Below are positions 45,593 to 54,459 of a stretch of 64,000 nt of DNA, one piece after another; the stretch's first letter is position 1, and each line of letters starts with the position of its first letter. Origin of the DNA: Candidatus Praeruminimicrobium purgamenti (GTDB lineage Bacteria > Elusimicrobiota > Endomicrobiia > Endomicrobiales > Endomicrobiaceae); contig JAHDQW010000007.1 in NCBI GenBank assembly GCA_018433585.1, positions 62,001 through 126,000 of the forward strand, given 5' to 3'. The position numbers were made by a program, and so were the translations under genes. A model generated the notes under the pieces. The model did no database searches. It was not told where the DNA came from and was given only the letters and a program-made list of their open reading frames with translations.

Positions 45593-46641
45593 TATTTTTT
45601 TAATTCCATAATTTTATTTAAAACATCTTTGTCCGATACGATTCCGCCGCCTGCTCTTCCGAGAAAATCAACGGAAGAAACGCCGTTTACGGCAAGTCTT
45701 ACGTCTTCAACCATCTGTCCCAGACAAAGTTCAACGCTTAAAAACTTAACTGCAGGTTTTGCATATTTTTTTATTGCTTCTGTCGGGAAAGGCCATAATG
45801 TTACAGGTCTGATCATACCTGCTTTTATGCCATTGGCTCTTGCCGCTTTTATTGCATTTTTTGATATTCTTGAAGATATTCCGTAAGAAACTATAATTAT
45901 TTCGGCATCTTCAACCTGATATAATTCGGCTCTTGCTTCATTTTTTCTTATAAGCTCATATTTTTTCTGCAGATCAAGATTATGCTGTTCCAAAACGCCG
46001 TCTGCCATAAGCAGGGATTTTATTGATCTCGGTTCTCTTCCTTTACAGCCGTCCAAACACCATTCTTTTTTAGCAAATGAAGTTTTCTGCTCTTTGTTGA
46101 AATCTACAGGTTCCATCATTTGTCCTACTATGCCGTCGCAAAGAAGCATTACCGGATTTCTGTATTTTTCAGCTATATCAAAAGACTCATAAGTAATTTC
46201 ATACATTTCCTGGGCGCAGTTCGGAGCAAAAACTATCAAATGATAATCTCCGTGCCCTCCGCCTTTAACTGCCTGAAAATAATCTGCCTGTGAACCGGCT
46301 ATGTTGCCGAGTCCCGGTCCGCCTCTCTGCACGTTGACTATAACGCCCGGTATCTCCATGCCTGCCATATAAGACAGAGCTTCCTGCTTTAAAGATATTC
46401 CTGGAGATGAAGAGGAAGTCATTGCTCTTTTACCTGTTGCGCATGCTCCCAAAACCATATTTGCAGCGGCAAGTTCTGATTCCGCCTGAACAAAAGCTTT
46501 CCCCAAAGAGACCATTTTATTGGACATATATGCAGGAACTTCGTTCTGAGGAGTAATCGGATACCCGAAATATGCATCAAGACCGGCAGCTAAAGCACCT
46601 TCACACAAGGCAATATTGCCTTTAACTAATTTCTTTGCCAT
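45592..46641 (-). CDS. vorB: 3-methyl-2-oxobutanoate:ferredoxin oxidoreductase alpha subunit (VorB-like)
   Basis: A 349-residue alpha subunit. KGNIALCEGALAAGLDAYFGYPITPQNEVPAYM and VMTSSSSPGISLKQE-type sequence (here AMTSSSSPGISLKQE) are characteristic of VorB, which acts on branched-chain 2-oxoacids from valine, leucine and isoleucine. The substrate assignment rests on family resemblance, and 2-oxoglutarate remains possible. It is 6 bases downstream of the ferredoxin subunit gene. Confidence 0.85.
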   Translation of the reverse strand: MAKKLVKGNIALCEGALAAGLDAYFGYPITPQNEVPAYMSNKMVSLGKAFVQAESELAAANMVLGACATGKRAMTSSSSPGISLKQEALSYMAGMEIPGVIVNVQRGGPGLGNIAGSQADYFQAVKGGGHGDYHLIVFAPNCAQEMYEITYESFDIAEKYRNPVMLLCDGIVGQMMEPVDFNKEQKTSFAKKEWCLDGCKGREPRSIKSLLMADGVLEQHNLDLQKKYELIRKNEARAELYQVEDAEIIIVSYGISSRISKNAIKAARANGIKAGMIRPVTLWPFPTEAIKKYAKPAVKFLSVELCLGQMVEDVRLAVNGVSSVDFLGRAGGGIVSDKDVLNKIMELKK

Positions 46642-46647
46642 AATTGT

Positions 46648-46851
46648 TTACCTAAACACTTCTATACAGACATCAGGGCACATCTGGTAACAAAAGCCGC
46701 ACCCTATGCAGTCTTTTTCATTTTTTAAAACGGCATAATGATATCCTATTTTATTTATTTCATCTGAAAAAGAAATACATTTTTTAGGGCAGGCATTTAT
46801 ACAAAGTCCGCAACCCTTGCATCTATTGTTATTAACGGTTATTTTTGCCAT
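46648..46851 (-). CDS. 2-oxoacid:ferredoxin oxidoreductase delta subunit, 2x 4Fe-4S ferredoxin
   Basis: A 67-residue ferredoxin with CKGCGLCINACPKKC and CIGCGFCYQMCPDVC clusters, each holding a 4Fe-4S centre. It is the first gene of the Vor operon. The natural start (MAKITVNNNRCKGCG) leaves no room for a ribosome binding site: a -10-like TATAAG lies 7 bases upstream, so the mRNA appears leaderless. Confidence 0.9.
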   Translation of the reverse strand: MAKITVNNNRCKGCGLCINACPKKCISFSDEINKIGYHYAVLKNEKDCIGCGFCYQMCPDVCIEVFR

Positions 46852-46858
46852 AATTAAT

Positions 46859-46886
46859 CTTATATTTTTTTAGACGTCAAAGTCAA
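46859..46886 (-). promoter_or_regulatory. Promoter of the Vor operon, predicted leaderless
   Basis: On the minus strand TTGACT (46881-46886), 16 bases, TATAAG (46859-46864), then 7 bases to the ATG at 46851. No Shine-Dalgarno sequence fits between. Confidence 0.6.
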
Positions 46887-46977
46887 GATGCGTTTGAGAG
46901 GGAATTTTTTAAAACGCATTGATTTTTTAGTATAATATATAGTAAAAATATATGTGAAATGCTGGCGGAGGTATTTT

Positions 46978-47850
46978 ATGAATTCTTTTAAAACCTTTAT
47001 TTTGCTGTTTACGATTACGGTTTTATTTTTGTTGATAGGCAATATGATAGGCGGAACCCGGGGAATGATAATAGCGTTTATGTTTGCCGTGCTTACCAAT
47101 TTTATTTCATATTGGTTTTCCGATAAGATAGTTCTTTCTATGTACGGTGCAAAAGAGGTTACAAAAGAGTCCGAACCGAAACTTTATCAAATGGTTTCGG
47201 AGCTTGCCGAATCGGCAAAAATTCCAGTTCCTAAAATTTATTATATAAGAAGCAGCATGCCGAATGCTTTTGCAACCGGCAGAAATCCTGAACATGCCGT
47301 TGTTGCCGTAACGGACGGTATTTTACAGCTGCTTAACGAAAGGGAATTAAGAGGCGTAATATCGCACGAAATTTCACATATAAAAAACAGAGATATTTTA
47401 ATAAGCTGCGTTGCGGCCGCTCTTGCAGGAGCGATTATGATTCTTGCCAGATTTGCTTTTTTCTTCGGCGGAAGCAGAGACGACAACGGCGGTTCAAATC
47501 CTGTCGCAATGCTTCTGATGTTTATTCTGGCGCCGGTGGCGGCAATGCTTATTCAGATGGCTATTTCACGCTCAAGAGAATATATCGCCGATTCTTCAGG
47601 AGCAGCAATTTCAAAAGACCCTGCGGCTTTGGCTTCAGCATTAAGAAAGTTGACTTTGGGGAACGAAAAACTTAATAATAACGTAAGTCCGCAGACAGCC
47701 CATATGTTTATAGTAACGCCGTTTTCTTCAAGATCGGCGATGCACCTTTTTTCAACGCATCCGCCTATAGAAGAAAGAATAAAAAAACTGGAAAAAATGG
47801 CTGAGACAGCCGAAAATGAAAAATATAAAACACCTAAGGTGATATATTAG
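46978..47850 (+). CDS. htpX: Membrane zinc metalloprotease HtpX
   Basis: M48 family integral-membrane protease that removes misfolded membrane proteins. The start is the ATG at 46978, with a GGAGG ribosome binding site; an ATG 24 bases earlier lacks one. The product of 290 residues has two N-terminal helices (about 5-45), the zinc motif HEISH in GVISHEISHIKNRDIL, two further helices (about 145-190) and the third ligand in SREYIADSSGA. A TATAAT at 46931-46936 is a likely -10. It is divergent from the Vor operon and lies 7 bases before rlmN. Confidence 0.93.
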   Translation: MNSFKTFILLFTITVLFLLIGNMIGGTRGMIIAFMFAVLTNFISYWFSDKIVLSMYGAKEVTKESEPKLYQMVSELAESAKIPVPKIYYIRSSMPNAFATGRNPEHAVVAVTDGILQLLNERELRGVISHEISHIKNRDILISCVAAALAGAIMILARFAFFFGGSRDDNGGSNPVAMLLMFILAPVAAMLIQMAISRSREYIADSSGAAISKDPAALASALRKLTLGNEKLNNNVSPQTAHMFIVTPFSSRSAMHLFSTHPPIEERIKKLEKMAETAENEKYKTPKVIY

Positions 47851-47857
47851 GATAATT

Positions 47858-48904
47858 ATGAAAACAATAAAAAAACCGTTTATTTTGGATGTTGAGCCGA
47901 AACAGTTGTCTTCAGTATTGAAACCGCTTATAAAAGAGGAATACAGAATAAATCAAATTAAAGAATGGCTTTATTCAAAAAAAGCGGCTTCTTTCGAACA
48001 ATTCACAAATATTCCGAAAGACATAAGAGGCAATTTGGAATCGTCTTTTATACTGAGAAGTTTCTCGAACATAAAAAAGGCCGAATCAGTATTGGACGGA
48101 ACTATACGTTATACTTTTAAAACATGCGACTCTCATTATATTTATGCGGTTTACTTGCCTAGCAACGAAAAAAAAACAGTTTGTATTTCCACTCAGATAG
48201 GCTGCCCGGTATCTTGCAAATTTTGTTTGTCAGGAAAAACAAAATTTGTCAGAAATTTATCCAGAGGCGAAATTTTGGAACAGATTATGCACATTGAAAA
48301 TGATACCGGCGGAAGAATTTCGGGAGTATTGTTTATGGGTATGGGCGAACCGATGCTGAATTATCAAAATGTAGTGTCGGCAATCAATACAATTATTTCA
48401 AAAAAAGAAATGAATATCGGCAAAAGGCATATAACCGTTTCGTCAATGGGCGTAATACCGGCAATAAAAAGTTTTGCGAACGAAATGCAGGGCGTCAGAT
48501 TTGCGTTGTCTCTGCATGCTACGGACGACAAACAAAGAAAAAAAATAATTCCTAATAATTTCGATACAAAAATACAGGATTTGCTGCAGGCTTGCAAATA
48601 TTATTTGAAAAAGACAAATTCAAAATTGACAATAGAGTATGTTTTATTGAAAGATTTTAACGATACTTCGTCAGATGCCCACAGGCTGGCAAGACTTTTA
48701 AAATCAGCTGATTTAATCCAGCCTAATGTTCAGGTTAATTTGATTCCTTATAATGAAACAAACAATACGGAATATAAAACGACCGCGCAGATTTCTGTTT
48801 TAACATTTAAGAAAATACTAAAATTAAACGGGATTACCGTTAATGTAAGAGAGCCTAAAGGTTTGGATATAGGTGCGGCTTGCGGACAGCTTGGAATAAA
48901 ATAA
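47858..48904 (+). CDS. rlmN: Dual-specificity 23S rRNA/tRNA methyltransferase RlmN
   Basis: Radical-SAM enzyme that makes 2-methyladenosine at 23S rRNA A2503 and tRNA A37. The 348-residue protein has the CxxxCxxC cluster (C116, C120, C123) in STQIGCPVSCKFC, the SAM-binding MGMGEPMLNY, and the C-terminal catalytic cysteine C342 in AACGQLG. Length and order are standard. Confidence 0.95.
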   Translation: MKTIKKPFILDVEPKQLSSVLKPLIKEEYRINQIKEWLYSKKAASFEQFTNIPKDIRGNLESSFILRSFSNIKKAESVLDGTIRYTFKTCDSHYIYAVYLPSNEKKTVCISTQIGCPVSCKFCLSGKTKFVRNLSRGEILEQIMHIENDTGGRISGVLFMGMGEPMLNYQNVVSAINTIISKKEMNIGKRHITVSSMGVIPAIKSFANEMQGVRFALSLHATDDKQRKKIIPNNFDTKIQDLLQACKYYLKKTNSKLTIEYVLLKDFNDTSSDAHRLARLLKSADLIQPNVQVNLIPYNETNNTEYKTTAQISVLTFKKILKLNGITVNVREPKGLDIGAACGQLGIK

Positions 48905-48923
48905 ATTTGAGGAAAATAAAATT

Positions 48924-49859
48924 ATGAAAAGAGCAATAGCGTTGGGCGGCGGCGGAGCAAGAGGACTGGCTCATATAGGAGTCTTAAAAGTACTTGAAGA
49001 AGACGGAATAAAATTTGATTGTATTGCGGGGACGTCAATGGGCGCTATTATCGGCGCTTTATATGCAATTGACCAAAATGCCGCAAAGCTTGAAAAAACT
49101 TTAAAAGAATATTTTTTTAATGTTATGTTTTCAAAACTTAATATGCAGAAAATGCAGGATGAAACTCAGGTTTCGTCTGCCAGAAGCCTTATAAGAAAAG
49201 CAAGAGAATTTGTTAAGTACGGATCGCCTGACAGCGGCAACTCTTTTTTATCGCATTCAATGCTTGAAGAAATGGTGAATTCTCTGCTTCCGGATATAGA
49301 CATTACAGATACAAAAATTCCTTTTATCTGTGTGGCGACCGATATTACCAACGGCAAAGAAAAGTCTTTTTCTAAAGGTCCTTTGAGAAAAATTGTTTTG
49401 GCTTCGGCATCAATCCCGGGCGTTTTTCCTCCTGTTAATATAGACGATATCTGGTATACTGACGGAGCTCATGTAAACGTTACGCCTGTATCTGCCGCTA
49501 AGTTGCTGGGAGCTGATTTTATAATAGCTTCCGATGTAAAAAGCAAACTTAAAACTTTGGATGCTCTGCCTGCAAATTCAAAAGATATAATGAACAGATG
49601 TAATTTTATTGCAAATTATCTTTTCTATGAAGTTCTAATTAAAGAGGCTAATATCGTTATAGAACCTAATATAAAACAGATTTCATGGTCTGAATTTAAT
49701 AAATTCAATCTGATGGTTTCCGAAGGCGAAAAAGCCGCAAGAGCCCAGTTGCTGAACATACGAAAAGAAATAAATAAATTTAACGCTCCTGTCGCGAAAT
49801 GCAAAAGATTTTTAAAACATTTTCTAAAGATTAACTGCTTAAAAGCCGCAATATATTAA
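48924..49859 (+). CDS. Patatin-like phospholipase
   Basis: A 311-residue patatin-domain protein resembling RssA/YchK. GGGGARGLAHIGVL forms the oxyanion hole, GTSMG contains nucleophile S38, and YTDGAHVN carries the catalytic aspartate of the Ser-Asp dyad. No signal peptide is visible, so it is cytoplasmic, and its lipid target is unknown. A GAGG ribosome binding site precedes the ATG. It is followed by a double terminator structure. Confidence 0.9.
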   Translation: MKRAIALGGGGARGLAHIGVLKVLEEDGIKFDCIAGTSMGAIIGALYAIDQNAAKLEKTLKEYFFNVMFSKLNMQKMQDETQVSSARSLIRKAREFVKYGSPDSGNSFLSHSMLEEMVNSLLPDIDITDTKIPFICVATDITNGKEKSFSKGPLRKIVLASASIPGVFPPVNIDDIWYTDGAHVNVTPVSAAKLLGADFIIASDVKSKLKTLDALPANSKDIMNRCNFIANYLFYEVLIKEANIVIEPNIKQISWSEFNKFNLMVSEGEKAARAQLLNIRKEINKFNAPVAKCKRFLKHFLKINCLKAAIY

Positions 49860-49877
49860 ACGAGTTAACATAAAAAA

Positions 49878-49950
49878 GAACACTTGCTAAAGACTTTAGG
49901 AGAGATAGCAAGTGTTCCCACATTTTACGGTTAAATAAAATGTGTTTTTT
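49878..49950. terminator. Tandem hairpins between convergent patatin and Spy-like genes
   Basis: First hairpin: a 12-bp stem GAACACTTGCTA / TAGCAAGTGTTC (49878-49889 with 49906-49917). Second: a 9-bp stem CACATTTTA / TAAAATGTG (49919-49927 with 49936-49944), followed by TTTTTT. The second acts as a terminator for the patatin gene; the end of the convergent gene lies in its T-tract. Confidence 0.8.
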
Positions 49951-50563
49951 ATTCTTTAGGCTGAGGCATTTTTTCCATTTGCTTTGCCATTTTTTCTTTC
50001 ATTTTCTGATGCATTTTTATTCTGTCTTCTTCAAGCTGTTTAAATTGGTCGTAAGTAAGAATATTTCTCATCTTTATTTTGCCGTCAATCTGTATTTGGA
50101 TAATATCGCCTGAAAGCTGTCTTATCTCTTTTGTTAAAGAGTCAACGGCAGTTTTGTCATACTCCGCTTTTAAGAGTTCATTGTCCAAAGCCTGTCTCTT
50201 TTCCTGAATTTGTTTCCTTAAGGCGGATCTCTTTATTTTGTCAGATTTCATCAGTTCGTCCATTTTTGCTTTTTGTTCGTCAGTTATTTTAAGTTTTTTA
50301 AGCATTTTTTCGAACTTTTCTTTCATTTTAGAGTCCATTTTACAGCTTTTTTCCTGCATCTTTTTTTCAAATTTAGGATGTTTGTCGGATTCGTTATTTT
50401 TCATGTCCGGTCCGCATTCAGGAGGGCAAGGGGCTTCCATACATTGATTGTCTTCATCTTCCGGAGACATAGGGGGCATTGAAAAAGCCGGTACCGAAAA
50501 AGCTAAAAACATGGCAAATCCGAACAATGTCTTGGAAAATGCCGGTATTGAATTTCTTTTCAT
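49949..50563 (-). CDS. Spy/CpxP-like periplasmic helical protein
   Basis: The start is the ATG at 50563, with an AAGGAG ribosome binding site; a longer in-frame start lacks one. The 204-residue product has a signal peptide (about 1-27), a Pro/Cys-rich stretch with CMEAPCPPECG, and then long charged helices (about 65-190) like the LTxxQ-motif proteins Spy and CpxP and metal-resistance regulators. Such proteins act as envelope chaperones or sensors. The strongly Met- and Lys-rich tail (MHQKMKEKMAKQMEKM) is unusual and could bind metal. Confidence 0.7.
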   Translation of the reverse strand: MKRNSIPAFSKTLFGFAMFLAFSVPAFSMPPMSPEDEDNQCMEAPCPPECGPDMKNNESDKHPKFEKKMQEKSCKMDSKMKEKFEKMLKKLKITDEQKAKMDELMKSDKIKRSALRKQIQEKRQALDNELLKAEYDKTAVDSLTKEIRQLSGDIIQIQIDGKIKMRNILTYDQFKQLEEDRIKMHQKMKEKMAKQMEKMPQPKE

Positions 50564-50687
50564 TATTTTCTCCTTTTTTATAATTTGCAATTAAGACAAC
50601 TTTAAACGGCGAAAAGTTACACAAAATGAAATATTTATGTAAAAATGCTAAAATCACGATAATATGTAAGTATGGAGAATTTTGAAT

Positions 50688-51449
50688 ATGCTTATAGAAA
50701 GCGTGCATAATAATATTGTTAAACAGGTCGTCTCTTTGCAGGATAAACAAAACAGGGACAATAACGGATTATTTGTTGTCGAAGGTTATAAGCAGGTTTC
50801 AGATATACCTGAAACCTGGGATATCGAATACGTGATTTGTACGGAAAAATATAAAGATATTAACTTTAAGGCAAAAACTTATTCCGCTTCTGAAGCTGTT
50901 TTCAAAAAGATGTCAGAGACAAAAACTCCGCAGGGTATTTTAGCCGTAGTAAAAAAACAAAAAAGAGACTTGGAAAATATTTTAAAAGAAAAAGGAATTT
51001 TTGTAGTAATTGACAGCCTGCAGGATCCCGGTAATTTAGGCAGTATCATAAGAACAGCTGCGGCATATAATTGCAAAGGTATATTTCTTTCGAAAAATAC
51101 CGTTGATTGTTTCAGCGGTAAAGCCGTAAGGTCTTCAATGGGGGCTGTTTTTAACGTGCCGCTGTTTCAGGAATGCGATTTAATCGTGTTAATGACAGCA
51201 TTTAAAAAACATAATATAAAAACTTATGCGTTGGCTTTGCAAACGGATAATTTACTGGCAAATACAGCTTTCGCAGACAGTACGGCAGTAATTGTGGGGA
51301 ATGAAGCTGACGGTGTAGGGGAAAATATTTTGAAAAATGCCGATAAGCTTGTAAAAATAGAAATGCCTGGGAAAGCACAGTCATTAAATGCCGCTATCGC
51401 ATGTTCAATAGCCGTATATGAAATTTTCAGACAAATAAATATAAAATAA
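50688..51449 (+). CDS. TrmH/SpoU-family RNA 2'-O-methyltransferase
   Basis: A 253-residue SPOUT enzyme. DSLQDPGNLGSIIRTAAAYN is motif 1, IVGNEADGVGENIL motif 2 and IEMPGKAQSLNAAIACSIAVYEI motif 3, forming the trefoil knot SAM site. The N-terminal part is a small RNA-binding domain as in RlmB/TsnR-type proteins. The target nucleotide is not predictable. The ATG at 50688 is preferred over an upstream TTG because it has a GGAG ribosome binding site. Confidence 0.91.
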   Translation: MLIESVHNNIVKQVVSLQDKQNRDNNGLFVVEGYKQVSDIPETWDIEYVICTEKYKDINFKAKTYSASEAVFKKMSETKTPQGILAVVKKQKRDLENILKEKGIFVVIDSLQDPGNLGSIIRTAAAYNCKGIFLSKNTVDCFSGKAVRSSMGAVFNVPLFQECDLIVLMTAFKKHNIKTYALALQTDNLLANTAFADSTAVIVGNEADGVGENILKNADKLVKIEMPGKAQSLNAAIACSIAVYEIFRQINIK

Positions 51450-51468
51450 TATCAGACATAAGGAAACG

Positions 51469-51497
51469 TTGCCGGGTCATTTAATTAAAAATAATTT
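51469..51497 (+). promoter_or_regulatory. Possible promoter of the Omp85-like gene, leaderless
   Basis: TTGCCG (51469-51474), 17 bases, TAATTT (51492-51497), then six bases to the GTG start at 51504. The geometry is the same as in the PorV-like gene. No ribosome binding site is seen. Confidence 0.4.
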
Positions 51498-51503
51498 TTT
51501 AAA

Positions 51504-52589
51504 GTGCAGAAATTGATAAAAACGATATATAAATTAATTAATATAACAAGAAAAATCTCTGTTTCGGCGGTAATATTTTTTTTCTTTGTCTCCTCTTCAC
51601 ATTCGGCGGATGTAAAAAATATAATATTTGCAGTGCCTTTCTACACTCCTGGAACAAGCGCAGGTCTTGTTTTAAACGATATAATAATTTTTAAGGAAAA
51701 AGAACAAAAATATAATTCAAATATAAACACGTTTTTTATGTATACGGCTAAGAAGCAGACTGTTGCCGGAATCATGCCGAAATTGTATTTTGACGCCGGC
51801 AATTATCTTTTCGAATCCAGACTTATATATTCTAACTTTAAACGTAAATTTTACGGCATAGGAAACAATTCTTCGGAAGAGTCGGAAGAAGATTATGTTA
51901 AAAGATCTCACGGAATTTATTTGGGGTTGTCTAAAAAAATATTTAAAGACATATCTTTTGGACTGCAGTATGATTTTTCAGACACTACAATGCAGGATTT
52001 AGACGGAAACGGACAATTGCGTTTTTATAATAACGACGGCCTTTTATCAGGTGTAGGAGCGACGCTTTCCTTTGATACAAGAGACAGCAATATATATCCT
52101 GAAGCAGGGTGTCTGCTGGATTTTTCATATCTTTTATACAATAAAAATATAGGAAGTGATTTTAATTATTCGTCTGTTAATGTCGATTTTAGAAACTACA
52201 TCGGTTTATACGGGCATGAAATCCTTTTTTCTTATCAGATTTTTGCGGGGTTTATTAGCGGAAATGCTCCTGTGCAGTCATTGTGTGCAGTAGGCGGGCA
52301 GAACTTTTTGAGAGGTTTTTATTCAGGCAGATACATTGACAATATAGTTGCGGCGGTACAGCCTGAAATAAAATTTAAAATTTCAAAAAAAATAGATATT
52401 GCCGTTTTTACGGGTATAGGGAATGTTTACAAAAATTTGGAATCTATATATTTAGACAAGCTTAAAATCGCATCAGGCGCAGGAATCAGAATCAGAACAA
52501 AAGACAGTCCCAGAATAAATTTCAGGATAGATTATGCGTTATCTAATGAATCTAAAGAAATATATTTTACTCTGATGGAGGCTTTTTAG
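51504..52589 (+). CDS. Omp85-superfamily beta-barrel protein without POTRA domains
   Basis: A 361-residue secreted protein with a GTG start and a signal peptide of about 34 residues (cleavage near SHSA). The barrel contains GVGATLSFDTRDSNIYPEAG and CAVGGQNFLRGFYSGRY. The latter carries the L/V-RGF signature of Omp85 (BamA/TamA-like) proteins. At this size it is just a 16-strand barrel with no room for POTRA repeats. Short POTRA-less relatives are known as surface antigens of uncertain role. The C-terminus ends in Phe, as outer-membrane proteins do. Confidence 0.75.
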   Translation: MQKLIKTIYKLINITRKISVSAVIFFFFVSSSHSADVKNIIFAVPFYTPGTSAGLVLNDIIIFKEKEQKYNSNINTFFMYTAKKQTVAGIMPKLYFDAGNYLFESRLIYSNFKRKFYGIGNNSSEESEEDYVKRSHGIYLGLSKKIFKDISFGLQYDFSDTTMQDLDGNGQLRFYNNDGLLSGVGATLSFDTRDSNIYPEAGCLLDFSYLLYNKNIGSDFNYSSVNVDFRNYIGLYGHEILFSYQIFAGFISGNAPVQSLCAVGGQNFLRGFYSGRYIDNIVAAVQPEIKFKISKKIDIAVFTGIGNVYKNLESIYLDKLKIASGAGIRIRTKDSPRINFRIDYALSNESKEIYFTLMEAF

Positions 52590-52609
52590 CAGTTTTGTTT
52601 AAAAAAATG

Positions 52610-52615
52610 TATAAT
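52610..52615 (+). promoter_or_regulatory. -10 element 7 bases before the YhcH-like gene
   Basis: TATAAT at 52610-52615 is followed by seven bases and the ATG at 52623. No ribosome binding site is present, consistent with a leaderless transcript. No -35 match is evident. Confidence 0.4.
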
Positions 52616-52622
52616 CGTTGAT

Positions 52623-53090
52623 ATGTTAATATCTTCTTTAAAAAATTACCGCAATATTTTAAAAATATTTCCTTCTCTTGCATGCGTATTTGATTTCATT
52701 AAAGAAAACATTCATTCTGATACGGTTGAAGGCAGATATGATATGTCAGACGGTATATACGCCGTCGTACAGAAATGCGTGCCTAAAGATGAAAATGAAA
52801 GGTTTCTTGAAACGCATAAAAAATACATAGATCTGCAGTATGTAATTTCAGGAAAAGAAAAAATAGGCTGGAAGTTTGTTGATAAAACTTTTCAAGTTCA
52901 TAAAAGATATAATTCGAAAAACGATATTTCTTTTTTTTCAAATAAGCCGGATACTTACATAGAACTGAAAAAAAACGAATTTGTGCTGTTGTTCCCTGAA
53001 GATGCTCACGCTCCGCTGAGCGGCAGCGGAATCGTCAAAAAATGTATTGTCAAAATTCCGAAAGACTTTCTTTGCCCGAATATTATCTAG
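52623..53090 (+). CDS. YhcH/YjgK/YiaL family protein
   Basis: A 155-residue cupin-like protein of the YhcH/YjgK/YiaL (EbgC-like) family. HKKYIDLQYVISGKEKIGW and LFPEDAHAP with metal-ligand-type histidines are conserved landmarks. Relatives act in sugar metabolism, for example sialic acid or beta-galactoside use. Its stop overlaps the stop of the convergent nfnB-like gene by 8 bases. Confidence 0.85.
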   Translation: MLISSLKNYRNILKIFPSLACVFDFIKENIHSDTVEGRYDMSDGIYAVVQKCVPKDENERFLETHKKYIDLQYVISGKEKIGWKFVDKTFQVHKRYNSKNDISFFSNKPDTYIELKKNEFVLLFPEDAHAPLSGSGIVKKCIVKIPKDFLCPNII

Positions 53091-54459
53091 ACAAATATGC
53101 GTGTATATTCTTTGCCGCCTGCTTTCCCATACCCATAGCCTGAATGACGGTGCTGCCTCCCGCTATGTCTCCGCCGGCAAAAACGCCGTCAAGCGTGGTC
53201 ATGAATTTGTCGTCTATTATTAAATATCCTTTAGCATTCGTTTCAAGTCCTTTTGTGAGAGACGGAAGAATAGGATTAGGATGAAGCCCGAGCGCCAATA
53301 TTACTAAATCCGTTTCTATAATAAAGTTGGATCCTTCTATTGCCACAGGTTTCTTTCTGCCTGAAGCATCCGGTTCAGTAAGCCTCATTTTTATGCATTC
53401 GACGGCTTTTACAAAACCTTTTTCGTCTGCAATAAATTTTACTGGAGCGGTTAATTCTATAAATTCAATTCCTTCTTCAAGAGCATGGTGTCTTTCTTCA
53501 AGCCTTGCAGGCATTTCTTCTGCCGTTCTTCTGTATACAAGTTTTACGGATTCGGCTCCTATTCTTTTTGCCGTTCTTACGGAATCCATAGCCGTATTTC
53601 CGCCGCCTATTACTACAACATTTCTGCCTTTGTATATAGGAGTGTCGAAATCCGGGAATTTGAAAGCGGACATTAAATTTATTCTTACTAAAAATTCGTT
53701 TGCAGAATAAATATTGTTAAAATTTTCGCCTTCTACTCCGGGAAATGTCGGAAGTCCCGCGCCTGCACCTATGAATACTGCTTCAAAACCGTCTTCAAAT
53801 AAATCTTGTATAGTTTTTGTTCTGCCTATTAAATAGTTGAAAATAAATTTAATGCCCAGAGCTTTAAGAGAATCAATTTCTCTGTCCAAAACTTTAGCGG
53901 GAAGCCTGAATTCTGGAATCCCGTATCTTAAAACTCCTCCGCTGTCATGAAGTGATTCGAAAACGGTCACGTCATAACCCATTTTTGCCAAATCGCCTGC
54001 ACATGTAAGTCCGGCCGGTCCGGAACCTATAACGGCAACTTTTTTCCCGTTAAGGACTGCTTCTTTTTGAGATGTTTGCGTAGCTTTGGCAGCTTTGTCT
54101 GCCGCATACCTTTCTAAATTCCCGATTGCTACAGGTTCTTGTTTTATGCCGAGGATACAGTGCTTTTCACATTGGTTTTCCTGAGGGCAGACTCTTCCGC
54201 ATACGGCCGGAAGATTGTTTTTTTCTTTTAAGACTTTAATTGCGCCTGCAGGGTCGTTTGCGGCTATATGTTTTATAAATCCGGGAATATTGATTTCGAC
54301 AGGACACCCTGTAACGCAAAGAGGTTTTTTGCATTGAAGGCATCTTTTTGCTTCGGCTGCTGCTTGTTCGTCTGTATAACCTAAGTTAACTTGTTCAAAA
54401 TCTTTGTTTCTTATCTCAGGCGCTCTTTCGGACATCTTTATTCTTTGTGACATTTGCAC
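53083..54459 (-). CDS. nfnB: NfnB-like / glutamate synthase small-subunit-type oxidoreductase (GltA family)
   Basis: A 458-residue flavoprotein with N-terminal 4Fe-4S ligands (CLQCKKPLCVTGCPVEINIP and CGRVCPQENQCEKHC) and two nucleotide-binding domains (AVIGSGPAGLTCAGDLAKMGYDV and VVIGGGNTAMDSVRTAKR). The family includes glutamate synthase beta and NfnB. Its partner upstream is an NfnA-like protein, and the two overlap by 22 bases. The most likely role is therefore the NADH-dependent ferredoxin:NADP+ oxidoreductase, which links NADPH oxidation to ferredoxin and NAD+ reduction by electron bifurcation. Confidence 0.82.
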   Translation of the reverse strand: MQMSQRIKMSERAPEIRNKDFEQVNLGYTDEQAAAEAKRCLQCKKPLCVTGCPVEINIPGFIKHIAANDPAGAIKVLKEKNNLPAVCGRVCPQENQCEKHCILGIKQEPVAIGNLERYAADKAAKATQTSQKEAVLNGKKVAVIGSGPAGLTCAGDLAKMGYDVTVFESLHDSGGVLRYGIPEFRLPAKVLDREIDSLKALGIKFIFNYLIGRTKTIQDLFEDGFEAVFIGAGAGLPTFPGVEGENFNNIYSANEFLVRINLMSAFKFPDFDTPIYKGRNVVVIGGGNTAMDSVRTAKRIGAESVKLVYRRTAEEMPARLEERHHALEEGIEFIELTAPVKFIADEKGFVKAVECIKMRLTEPDASGRKKPVAIEGSNFIIETDLVILALGLHPNPILPSLTKGLETNAKGYLIIDDKFMTTLDGVFAGGDIAGGSTVIQAMGMGKQAAKNIHAYLSR

